Position numbers and translations under genes: made by a program
Shown: positions 1 through 5,363 of the stretch, piece after piece
How the letters are laid out: each line of letters begins with the position of its first letter
Position numbering within the stretch: the first letter of the stretch is position 1
The notes under the pieces: model-generated
The model's input: only the letters and a program-made list of their open reading frames with translations
What the model was told of the DNA's origin: nothing
Databases searched by the model: none
Origin: Stenotrophomonas sp.
Lineage (GTDB): Bacteria > Pseudomonadota > Gammaproteobacteria > Xanthomonadales > Xanthomonadaceae
Reading direction: 5' to 3'
NCBI GenBank assembly: GCA_003510825.1
Contig: DOKO01000288.1
Location: forward strand, 1 to 6,257
DNA: 6,257 nucleotides

Positions 1-369
1 GCCGTCCGGCAGGTTCAGGGTGATGTTGTCGCCCTGGCGCTGCACGTCGATGCCGGTGTTGGCGGTGCGCTCACGCAGGGCGCGCTCCTGGCGGTCCTGG
101 TAGTTGCCGATGGCCGCGCCGCTCAGCGCGCCGATGCCGGCACCGACCAGCGCGTGCTGGCGACGCTCGGTGGCGCTGTTGCCACTCAGCAGGCCGGCGG
201 CCACGCCCACGGCGGTACCGATCAGGGCGCCACGACCGGTGCGGTTCTGCTGCTCGGTCGGGTTGCCGTACTGGTCACTCTGCACATAGGAGCCGCCGGT
301 GGCGCACGCCGTCAGCGCGGCAGCGGTCATCAGGGCCAGGGCGACGTTGCGGGTGGTATTGCGGATCAT
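1..369 (-). CDS. Glycine-zipper outer-membrane lipoprotein, OmpA/YiaD type (C-terminus cut by window edge)
   Basis: The 123 visible residues are the N-terminal part of an open frame that continues past the left edge. Residues 1-21 form a lipoprotein signal (basic start, then a hydrophobic stretch) ending in the lipobox LTA-C22. Residues after the cysteine are Ala-Thr, with no Asp at +2, which fits outer-membrane sorting. Residues 45-89 are rich in regularly spaced Gly and Ala (GALIGTAVG, GAGIGALSGAAIG), a glycine zipper. It ends in QRQGDNITLNLPDG, the lead-in usually seen before a peptidoglycan-binding OmpA domain; that domain would lie outside the window and is inferred. The start is fixed by an AGGAG at 376-380, six bases before the ATG. 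A likely role is anchoring the outer membrane to peptidoglycan, as for YiaD-like proteins. It lies downstream of the photolyase gene on the same strand but has its own 138-bp leader region, so it is probably transcribed separately. Confidence 0.87.
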   Translation of the reverse strand, partial: MIRNTTRNVALALMTAAALTACATGGSYVQSDQYGNPTEQQNRTGRGALIGTAVGVAAGLLSGNSATERRQHALVGAGIGALSGAAIGNYQDRQERALRERTANTGIDVQRQGDNITLNLPDG

Positions 370-375
370 GGTGGT

Positions 376-380
376 CTCCT
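376..380 (-). promoter_or_regulatory. Ribosome binding site of the lipoprotein gene
   Basis: On the minus strand AGGAG stands six bases before the ATG at 369. It is the strongest Shine-Dalgarno sequence in the left part of the window and fixes the lipoprotein start. Confidence 0.75.
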
Positions 381-426
381 TGGATGCCGGCCAGTGCGGC
401 GTGCGAACGACCCGGAGGATATACAG

Positions 427-443
427 CCCGGCGCGATGCCGGG
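427..443 (-). terminator. GC-rich hairpin, possible terminator after the photolyase gene
   Basis: A perfect 6-bp inverted repeat, CCCGGC at 427-432 and GCCGGG at 438-443, encloses a 5-base loop. On the minus strand it is followed by CTGTATATCC, which is only mildly T-rich, so it is not a classical intrinsic terminator. It could end photolyase transcription together with the larger repeat just upstream. Confidence 0.35.
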
Positions 444-453
444 ATGATGGATG

Positions 454-497
454 TGAAGGCCGGACGTACTGCATTCAGCTTTCTGAGCCGGCCTTCA
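454..497. repeat. 10-bp inverted repeat with a nested inner hairpin
   Basis: TGAAGGCCGG at 454-463 pairs perfectly with CCGGCCTTCA at 488-497. The 24-base interval contains a second small hairpin, TCAG at 475-478 with CTGA at 483-486 around a 4-base loop. It lies 10 bases past the photolyase stop in the direction of transcription. It could protect the 3' end of the photolyase mRNA, serve as a terminator without a T-run, or be a cruciform site. Only the pairing is seen; the function is inferred. Confidence 0.5.
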
Positions 498-507
498 TCT
501 GCCCGCT

Positions 508-1929
508 TTACTCGCCGCCCGTGCTCCGATAGGCCGCCAGCGCGGCATCACGGCCAGCGGCGAGATCCACCAGCGGCGTCCGCGGATAGCCCGGCGCCTT
601 GTCGGCCAGCAGCAGCGGATGCTGCCACGGCGCGAAGCGCGCCTTTACCGGCAGCGCCGCCAGTTCCGGCACCCAGCGCGTGATGTAGCGCGCCTGCGGA
701 TCGAACTTCTCGGCCTGGGTGACCGGATTGAACACCCGGAAATACGGCGCTGCGTCGGCGCCGGTACCGGCCACCCACTGCCACCCCATCGTATTGTTGG
801 CCAGGTCGGCATCGACCAGCGTGTCCCAGAACCAGCGCGCGCCGTGCAGCCAATGCGCGCGCAGGTGCTTGCACAGGTAGCTGGCGACGATCATGCGCAC
901 CCGGTTGTGCATGTAGCCGGTGTGCCACAGCTCACGCAGGCCGGCATCGACGATCGGCACGCCGGTGTTGCCACGCTGCCAGTCATGCAGCTGCGCGCTG
1001 CTGGGATTGGCCCACGGGAAACGGTCGAAGCGCGGATTGAGGTTCTCGTTCGGCGTCTTCGGGAAGTGATGCAGCAGGTGGTAGGCGAAATCGCGCCAAC
1101 CGAGCTGGCGCAGGTAGCCATCGATATCGGCATCGGTGCCGGCGCTGCGCAGGCCTTCCAGTGCATGGGCGATGCGCCACGGCGCGATCTCGCCGAAATG
1201 CAGGTGCGGCGACATCCGCGAGGTGCCTACCCGGTCCGGCAGGTCGCGCTGCTCGCGATAGCCGCGCAGGGCGCCATCCTCGAACACCGACAGCGCCTCC
1301 AGCGCACCGGCTTCGCCCGGCTGCCAGTGCTCCCAGAAGCCGGTGTCCCAATCGAGCGTCGGCGCCAGCTGCAGCGCTTCCAGCGCGAGGCTGTCGACCT
1401 TGTGGGCCGGCAGCTGCTTCGGCGCGGCCTGCAGCGCGGGCAGGCGCCAGTGGCTGAGCACGTTGCGCCAGTACGGGGTGAACACCTTGTACGGCTGCCC
1501 CTGCTGGGTCTCGATGTCCCAGGGCTCGAACAGCAGACTGCCATTGCAGCTCTGTGCGTCGATGCCCTGCTCGCGCAGGGTGCGCTTGATGGTGGCGTCG
1601 CGCGGCTGGGTGGCCGGCTCGTACTTGCGGTTCCAGAACACCGCCTCGGCGCCGGTTTCCTCGATCAGGGCCTGCAGCGTGGCCAGGCTGTCGCCGCTGC
1701 GCAGCACCAGCGCCGAACCGCGTGCGCGCAGGTCGGCATCGAGTGCGGCCAACGAGCGATGGCGCCAGGCATCCGACGCCGCGCCGGGCGTCCACTCGCC
1801 CTCTTCCTGCGGCGCATGGATATAGACCGGCACCACGTCGTGGCCGGCATCGAGCGCGGCCTGCAGGGCCGGATTGTCCTGCAGCCGCAGATCGCGGCGA
1901 AACCACACCAACGCTACCGACACGTGCAT
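508..1929 (-). CDS. phrB: Deoxyribodipyrimidine photolyase, class I CPD type
   Basis: This cytoplasmic flavoenzyme uses blue or near-UV light to split cyclobutane pyrimidine dimers in DNA. The product is 473 residues, almost the same as E. coli PhrB (472). The N-terminal alpha/beta antenna domain begins with VWFRRDLRLQDNPAL. The C-terminal FAD domain shows GTSRMSPHLHFGEI (about 235-248), GNTGVPIVDAG (320-330), GYMHNRVRMI (338-347) and GTGADAAPYFRVFNP. All three tryptophans of the electron-transfer chain appear conserved (W306, W360, W383), as does the Asn near flavin N5 (N379), which supports repair activity over a plant-type signalling cryptochrome. The residues that hold methenyltetrahydrofolate in E. 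coli seem to be absent. The start is open: the ATG at 1929 has GAAGG only two bases upstream, while a GTG at 1923 has the same GAAGG at a better 8-base spacing and gives a protein beginning MSVALVWF. The difference is two residues. Confidence 0.96.
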   Translation of the reverse strand: MHVSVALVWFRRDLRLQDNPALQAALDAGHDVVPVYIHAPQEEGEWTPGAASDAWRHRSLAALDADLRARGSALVLRSGDSLATLQALIEETGAEAVFWNRKYEPATQPRDATIKRTLREQGIDAQSCNGSLLFEPWDIETQQGQPYKVFTPYWRNVLSHWRLPALQAAPKQLPAHKVDSLALEALQLAPTLDWDTGFWEHWQPGEAGALEALSVFEDGALRGYREQRDLPDRVGTSRMSPHLHFGEIAPWRIAHALEGLRSAGTDADIDGYLRQLGWRDFAYHLLHHFPKTPNENLNPRFDRFPWANPSSAQLHDWQRGNTGVPIVDAGLRELWHTGYMHNRVRMIVASYLCKHLRAHWLHGARWFWDTLVDADLANNTMGWQWVAGTGADAAPYFRVFNPVTQAEKFDPQARYITRWVPELAALPVKARFAPWQHPLLLADKAPGYPRTPLVDLAAGRDAALAAYRSTGGE

Positions 1930-1952
1930 CGCCTTCGTTCTGGATGGCGCAC

Positions 1953-1958
1953 ATGATA
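1953..1958 (-). promoter_or_regulatory. Possible -10 element of the photolyase gene
   Basis: On the minus strand TATCAT differs from TATAAT at one base and lies about 24 bases before the ATG at 1929. The best -35 candidate upstream (TGCAAT, 18-base spacer) is poor, so this is a weak prediction. Confidence 0.33.
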
Positions 1959-1985
1959 GCCAGCCGTGGTGAAGGCATTGCACGC

Positions 1986-2012
1986 GGGCCCGTCTGCTAG
2001 GCTGCCGGGCCC
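1986..2012. repeat. GGGCCCG-N13-CGGGCCC inverted repeat between divergent genes
   Basis: The 7-bp arms at 1986-1992 and 2006-2012 are perfect reverse complements and frame the putative -10 of the SUKH-family gene. This geometry fits a dimeric operator, or a hairpin in DNA or RNA. In GC-rich DNA such arms also arise by chance, so no regulator is assigned. Confidence 0.4.
1998..2003 (+). promoter_or_regulatory. Possible -10 element of the SUKH-family gene
   Basis: TAGGCT preceded by TGC forms an extended -10-like TGCTAGGCT about 30 bases before the ATG at 2033. A TTGCAC at 1978-1983 is a -35 look-alike, but the 14-base spacer is too short for a standard sigma-70 promoter. The element sits in the middle of a GGGCCCG/CGGGCCC inverted repeat. 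Confidence 0.3.
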
Positions 2013-2032
2013 CTTACCGGAACACCCGCGCC

Positions 2033-2617
2033 ATGGATGACCTGCACGCTGCCTTCGCCCGTTTCGGCCCCCTGCAGGCCCAGCACGAACAGGACTGGCA
2101 GGGCCCGTTCCCGCTGCCGCCGGTGCTGGCCCGCTTCTACGCGCAGGTCGGGCCGCTGGGGCGCGAGATCAACGCCAAGGTCGGCCATGCCGGCATCACC
2201 CTCCCCGGGCTTGAGGTATGGGTGCCGCCGCTGCAGCGCCTGTGGAGCTACCAGGCCGGGTATCGCTGGAATGGCGTGGACGGCGAGCCGATCGAGGACT
2301 GGCCCGCCAACTGGCTGGTCGTGGCCGACCTCGGCGCCGATCCTTTCATCCTCGACATGGAGGACGACCGCGTATTGTTCGCACGGCACGGCCGCGGCAG
2401 CTGGGAGGCCGATACGTTCGTCGACGACCTGCCGACTCTTATGAAGGCCCTCGCTGCGGCCAGCGCGGTGTATCTGGATGCCGGCGATCATCTCTACAAC
2501 GATGATGACGATGGCGGCATCCGCGCCGAGCACCAGGAAGCGGCCGTGCAGGCGGTGGCCCGGGTGCTGGGCGACCGGATCGACGCGGAGTCATTCATCG
2601 AGACGCTGCAGGGCTGA
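2033..2617 (+). CDS. SMI1/KNR4 (SUKH) family protein
   Basis: The 194-residue product has the pattern of the SMI1/KNR4 superfamily. A helix near the N-terminus carries LPPVLARFYAQVGPLG (28-43), followed by a Trp-rich stretch (W63, W71, W79, W90, W94). The core strands WLVVADLGADPFILDMEDDRV (94-114) and HGRGSWEADTFVDDLPTLMKAL follow. A short acidic run, NDDDDGG, lies near 156-162. No signal peptide or membrane segment is seen, so it should be cytoplasmic. In bacteria many SUKH proteins are immunity proteins against nuclease or other polymorphic toxins, but solitary copies without a toxin are common and their role is unknown. No toxin gene lies nearby here. It is the only plus-strand gene in the window. 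The Shine-Dalgarno signal is weak (only GGA at 2019-2021), but no better start is visible. It ends 19 bases before the convergent membrane-protein gene. Confidence 0.83.
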   Translation: MDDLHAAFARFGPLQAQHEQDWQGPFPLPPVLARFYAQVGPLGREINAKVGHAGITLPGLEVWVPPLQRLWSYQAGYRWNGVDGEPIEDWPANWLVVADLGADPFILDMEDDRVLFARHGRGSWEADTFVDDLPTLMKALAAASAVYLDAGDHLYNDDDDGGIRAEHQEAAVQAVARVLGDRIDAESFIETLQG

Positions 2618-2640
2618 ACCCACGCATGGCGTGGATCTAC
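2618..2640 (-). repeat. GTAG-type REP/SMAG-like palindrome
   Basis: On the minus strand the site reads GTAG-AT, then CCACGC-CAT-GCGTGG, then GT. The 6-bp stem (2620-2625 with 2629-2634) is perfect, has a 3-base loop, and carries the GTAG tetranucleotide at one foot. This is the architecture described for the SMAG repeats of Stenotrophomonas maltophilia, GTAG-class REPs that RAYT transposases are thought to mobilise. It fills the gap between two convergent genes, a usual place for these elements, where the hairpin may act as a bidirectional terminator or mRNA stabiliser. The TAG inside GTAG is the stop codon of the membrane-protein gene. Family assignment is from memory of the consensus. Confidence 0.7.
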
Positions 2641-3284
2641 AAGCCGCGTTCGCGCTGGCCGTCCCAGGCATGGGCGATCATCGCCCGCCGATAGACCGAA
2701 GCCGCCTGCTCGGCAAGTTGCCGGTCATCGAGCAGCAGCAGGTAGCGCAGGAAGCCACGCTGCATCCGCTCGGCATGATCCAGCCCCAGCCCGCGTCGAT
2801 CGGCAGCATCCATGACCTGCCAGTGGCTGCGCGCCAGTTCTTCGATCATGGCCGGGTCGGCAAGATCGATGTGTCCATAATCCCGCGAACGTGGCCTGAT
2901 GGCTGCGACCGCCTGCGGCAGCACGACGGGCTCCGGGTCCGGACCGGGTTTCCAGCGCCGCCCACGAAGCACGCGCTGAAGGCGCACGGGGATGGTCATC
3001 AGCACCACGGCCAGGGGAAACGGCAGCAGCACGAAACCAGCGGGGCCGTGCCCCAGATCCTGCAGGCCCTCGCCCAGCTCCGGGCGCAGCGCAGACAATC
3101 CGTTGCCCAGGTGCATCAGCAGTACGGCAGCAATGAGGTGGAACCACGGGTACAGCACCGCGCGGTTGAGCCAGCGCCGCCAGAGACGGGGCGAGGAAAG
3201 GTCCGCCTTGTAGCGCCCGCCGAAGAAAAAGCCCGGCAGCAGCATCAAGACGAGCACCAGCCCGATCACCCAGTTCGCTTCCAT
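2637..3284 (-). CDS. Uncharacterised membrane protein with three predicted helices and a soluble C-terminal half
   Basis: I do not recognise a family. The 215-residue product has three hydrophobic segments: about 5-22 (WVIGLVLVLMLLPGFFF), 42-63 (AVLYPWFHLIAAVLLMHLGNGL) and 81-100 (PAGFVLLPFPLAVVLMTIPV). Basic clusters at 33-41 (RLWRRWLNR) and 101-112 point to a loop and a C-terminal tail in the cytoplasm. Residues 101-215 are soluble, mostly helical and charged, with a Leu-rich stretch RGFLRYLLLLDDRQLAEQAASVYRRAM near the end. The ATG at 3284 is preferred because a GGAG lies 10 bases upstream; an upstream GTG at 3308 would add eight residues but falls inside a hairpin. The stop TAG is contributed by the adjacent REP-like palindrome. 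The gene lies 76 bases downstream of the pyrophosphatase gene on the same strand, but two hairpins intervene, so cotranscription with the phosphatase cassette is uncertain. Confidence 0.72.
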   Translation of the reverse strand: MEANWVIGLVLVLMLLPGFFFGGRYKADLSSPRLWRRWLNRAVLYPWFHLIAAVLLMHLGNGLSALRPELGEGLQDLGHGPAGFVLLPFPLAVVLMTIPVRLQRVLRGRRWKPGPDPEPVVLPQAVAAIRPRSRDYGHIDLADPAMIEELARSHWQVMDAADRRGLGLDHAERMQRGFLRYLLLLDDRQLAEQAASVYRRAMIAHAWDGQRERGL

Positions 3285-3288
3285 CCGC

Positions 3289-3308
3289 GTGCCGCTCCCC
3301 CGCGGCAC
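3289..3308 (-). promoter_or_regulatory. Hairpin placing the membrane-protein ribosome binding site in its loop
   Basis: A perfect 7-bp inverted repeat, GTGCCGC at 3289-3295 and GCGGCAC at 3302-3308, encloses six bases. On the minus strand that loop reads GGGGGA and, with the next stem base, makes the purine-rich GGAG that serves the ATG at 3284. A GC-only-rich stem of this kind would hold the ribosome binding site at its loop/stem boundary and could modulate translation. Confidence 0.5.
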
Positions 3309-3315
3309 AGCACCG

Positions 3316-3346
3316 CGCTGCGGCAGCCTATCCGGTTGCCGCAGCG
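3316..3346 (-). terminator. Strong hairpin after the pyrophosphatase gene
   Basis: CGCTGCGGCA at 3316-3325 and TGCCGCAGCG at 3337-3346 form a perfect 10-bp stem around 11 bases. The stem can extend inward by one G-U and two C-G pairs, leaving a 5-base loop. It starts 15 bases beyond the pyrophosphatase stop. There is no T-run after it on the minus strand (the next bases are CGGTGCTGTG), so it may be a Rho-assisted terminator, an mRNA-stabilising 3' hairpin or half of an attenuator with the hairpin at 3289-3308. Confidence 0.5.
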
Positions 3347-3360
3347 GGCGCCATTCCCTC

Positions 3361-3987
3361 TCAACGCGCGGGCGCAGCCTCGAAGCGCTTCATCGCCTCG
3401 CTGATCAGCGCACGGGCTTCGGCGGCATTGCCCCAGCCATTGAGCTGCACCGGATTACGGCCGGCCGGCAGGTCCTTGTAGACCCGGAAGAACGCCTCGA
3501 TGCGCTGCCGTTCGATCTCGGGAAGATCGGACAGGTCGCGGATGTTGGCGTAGGTCGGGTCGACCTTGTCGGTGGGCACGCCGATGACCTTCTCGTCGTG
3601 CTCGCCGCCATCGATCATCTTCAGGTAACCGATGGGACGGAAGCGCACGATCACGCCCGGATGCAACGGTTCGCGGGTCAGCACCAGGGCATCCAGCGGA
3701 TCGTTGTCACCGGCCAGCGTGCGCGGCATCGAGCCGTAGTTGGCCGGATAGGCCACCGGCATCGACTGGAAGCGGTCCACGTGTACGAGACCGTCTTCCT
3801 TGATCTCGTACTTGGTGAAGCTGCCGGCCGGGATCTCCACCGCCAGGTTCACTTCGGCCGGGGCCTGCTTCGGCTGCGCTGCCAGGAACGGATGCAGCAC
3901 GCTGTCGGCGGCGGTCACGGCACCGGCTACCAGCAACAGGGCTGCGCCAAGGGCGGCCAGCGGGGCGATGCGTCGAGTTGTGTTCAT
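3361..3987 (-). CDS. ppa: Exported family I inorganic pyrophosphatase
   Basis: The enzyme hydrolyses pyrophosphate to two phosphates using Mg2+. The 208-residue product begins with a signal peptide: Arg5-Arg6, a hydrophobic stretch 7-24, and a likely cut after VTA-A around residue 26-27. The rest is a complete family I domain. Comparing with E. coli Ppa from memory, the active-site residues all appear present: E51 (EIP), K59 and E61 (KYEI), R72, Y80 and Y84 (YPANYG), D94, D96 and D99 (GDNDPLD), D126, D131 and K133, and Y170-K171 (VYKDL). Family members are normally cytoplasmic, so a signal peptide implies a periplasmic or secreted enzyme. The start at 3987 has AGGAG at 3995-3999 with seven bases between. 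Upstream ATG and TTG codons in frame lie within or before that site and are rejected. It is the third gene of the phosphatase cassette, 11 bases after the phosphatase stop, whose final A is the first base of the AGGAG. Confidence 0.94.
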   Translation of the reverse strand: MNTTRRIAPLAALGAALLLVAGAVTAADSVLHPFLAAQPKQAPAEVNLAVEIPAGSFTKYEIKEDGLVHVDRFQSMPVAYPANYGSMPRTLAGDNDPLDALVLTREPLHPGVIVRFRPIGYLKMIDGGEHDEKVIGVPTDKVDPTYANIRDLSDLPEIERQRIEAFFRVYKDLPAGRNPVQLNGWGNAAEARALISEAMKRFEAAPAR

Positions 3988-3994
3988 GCAGTCA

Positions 3995-3999
3995 CTCCT
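3995..3999 (-). promoter_or_regulatory. Ribosome binding site of the pyrophosphatase, overlapping the upstream stop
   Basis: AGGAG on the minus strand shares its first A with the TGA stop (3999-4001) of the metallophosphoesterase gene, reading TGAGGAG. Spacing to the ATG at 3987 is seven bases. A ribosome terminating on the upstream gene would sit on this site, so translation is probably coupled. Confidence 0.78.
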
Positions 4000-5363
4000 C
4001 ATTCCCAGCAACGGTCCGCCCGGCCCTTTGCGGTCTGCTCGCGTGGGCAGTCACGCGGGGCGATGCGGTCTTCGCGCAGCTCCACCCGCTGCTTGCCGCC
4101 GGCGGCATCGCGGCGAAGCTCGAAGGCATCGTACAACCGGCCGGTGACGGTGCGTGCTTCGTAGCGCAGGTGCTGCGGATCGATCTTCAGCACCTGGAAC
4201 AGCTGGGTATCCTCGGCCACCGGATCCATGGTCCGGCGCGCCTCGTCGGACAGGCGGTACTGCTTCGGACCGGCCACCGTCACCACGTACTGCGGCGTGG
4301 CGGCCTCACCTTCGCCGCGGCGGCCGTAGGTGTGGTCGTGGCCCTGCAGCACCAGGTCGACGTTGTGGCGGCGCACGACCGGCAGCAGCACGTCGCGCAG
4401 GGCGGCGTTCTCGCGGCCTTCGCGCGGTGAATAGAACGGCTGGTGCAGCAGCACGATGGTCCACGGGTGCGGGTTGTTGGCCAGCACCTTGTCCAGCCAC
4501 TGCGCCTGCGCCTGGGCCGTGCCGAGGTCCAGCGCGGAGGTGCCATCGAGCACGGCCACGCGCACGTCCTGCACATCGAACCAGTAGGTGCTGCTGGCAG
4601 CCGCTGCGGCACCGTTGCCCGGCAGCGCGAACGTCACCGGCCAGTGCTTGCCCAGCACGCGGCGTTCCTGCGGGGTGTCCTCGAACTCTTCGAAGTACTC
4701 GTGGTTGCCGATGGCCGGCGCCACCAGCGTTTCCTGCGCCAGCCAGCTGGTGGCGGCGAACCACTCGCCCCATTCGCTGTCATCGGCGCCGTCGCCGCCG
4801 CTGACCAGGTCACCGGCGAACAGGCTCATGCTCGCCTCCGGTGCGGTCTTCTGCGCGGCACGCACCACGCGGCTGACATGGCTGAGGTTCTTGTTCTGGG
4901 TATCACCGAAGTACAGCAGGGTCAGCGGCTCGCCGGCCTTGCCCAGCGTACGCAGCTGGTTCCAGGCACTCCAGCTGCCATTGCCCTGCACGCGGTACAC
5001 ATACAGCGTGTCCGGCTTCAGCCCATCAACCTCGGCGCGATGGTGATGCGACACGCCGTTCTCGGTCTTCAGCTCCTGGCTCTTCGCGCGCACCTGGCGG
5101 ATGCCCTCGATGGCCGGCGAGTCACCGGCCAGGGCGATTTCCAGCAGCGGCGCCTGCACGCTGCCATCGGTACGCCAGGCCACGGCGAAGCCCTGGCTGG
5201 GATCGACCGACGGCGAGGCGACGATGCGGTCCGGCACGGTGGTAGCCGCGTAGTGATGGCTGCCCACCGGCACCTGGGTGTTCGGTTCGGCGGCGGCAAA
5301 GCCCAGTGCGGGCATCGCCAGCAGCAGGCCCAGCGCAAGGGCATTCATGCAACGACGGCTCAT
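3999..5363 (-). CDS. Exported metallophosphoesterase, purple-acid-phosphatase-like
   Basis: The 454-residue product has a signal peptide (Arg3-Arg4, hydrophobic 8-22, likely cut near AAA at 23-25). A fibronectin-like PAP N-terminal domain follows at about 40-140 (VPDRIVASPSVDP ... LKPDTLYVYRVQG), then a calcineurin-like phosphoesterase domain at about 147-350. The metal-binding motifs run in order: FGDTQ (D154), AGDLV (D185), GNHEYF (N220, H221), LLHQPFYS (H307) and GHDHTYGR (H342, H344). The family hydrolyses phosphomonoesters at a two-metal site, in the periplasm or outside the cell. In true purple acid phosphatases the second motif is GDxxY, whose Tyr binds Fe3+; here the aligned residue is Ser188. 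The only two cysteines of the mature protein, 439 and 452, sit in the C-terminal tail and could form a disulfide. The start at 5363 overlaps the phytase stop as ATGA and has a GGAG at 5372-5375, eight bases upstream. Confidence 0.92.
   Translation of the reverse strand: MSRRCMNALALGLLLAMPALGFAAAEPNTQVPVGSHHYAATTVPDRIVASPSVDPSQGFAVAWRTDGSVQAPLLEIALAGDSPAIEGIRQVRAKSQELKTENGVSHHHRAEVDGLKPDTLYVYRVQGNGSWSAWNQLRTLGKAGEPLTLLYFGDTQNKNLSHVSRVVRAAQKTAPEASMSLFAGDLVSGGDGADDSEWGEWFAATSWLAQETLVAPAIGNHEYFEEFEDTPQERRVLGKHWPVTFALPGNGAAAAASSTYWFDVQDVRVAVLDGTSALDLGTAQAQAQWLDKVLANNPHPWTIVLLHQPFYSPREGRENAALRDVLLPVVRRHNVDLVLQGHDHTYGRRGEGEAATPQYVVTVAGPKQYRLSDEARRTMDPVAEDTQLFQVLKIDPQHLRYEARTVTGRLYDAFELRRDAAGGKQRVELREDRIAPRDCPREQTAKGRADRCWE

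Larger units (their letters stand above)
370..507 (-). other. Intergenic region between photolyase and lipoprotein genes
   Basis: These 138 bases follow the photolyase stop and lead into the lipoprotein gene. They hold two inverted repeats, listed separately at 427-443 and 454-497, and the lipoprotein ribosome binding site. A weak -10-like TATATC (minus strand, 418-423) follows the inner hairpin, but no convincing -35 stands 16-18 bases upstream, so the lipoprotein promoter is not located with confidence. Short plus-strand frames in the region have no recognisable product. Confidence 0.5.

Noticed and set aside
619..1956. A 445-codon open frame on the plus strand opposite the photolyase gene
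   Set aside because: It is the complement of a well-supported gene in GC-rich DNA, and its translation shows no domain or motif. Long antisense frames are expected at this base composition.
1930..1983. Longer photolyase start at 1983
   Set aside because: The 18 extra residues precede the conserved VWFRRDLRL start, overlap the likely promoter and have no good ribosome binding site.
2508..2512. Run of GAT/GAC codons (Asp repeat) in the SUKH gene as a microsatellite
   Set aside because: There are only four Asp codons, one of them GAC; this is too short and imperfect to suggest slippage.
1997..2533. A minus-strand frame opposite the SUKH gene
   Set aside because: The plus-strand product has clear SUKH sequence patterns; the minus-strand frame has none and would run through the divergent promoter region.
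2478..3404. A 308-codon plus-strand frame running from the SUKH gene over the membrane-protein gene
   Set aside because: It starts inside the SUKH gene in another frame, crosses the REP-like palindrome, and its product is rich in Gln, His, Pro and Arg without any motif. The minus-strand frame gives proper hydrophobic segments.
4000..4011. Upstream in-frame starts for the pyrophosphatase
   Set aside because: They overlap the phosphatase stop or lie before the AGGAG that serves the ATG at 3987, and they would add residues in front of a normal signal peptide.
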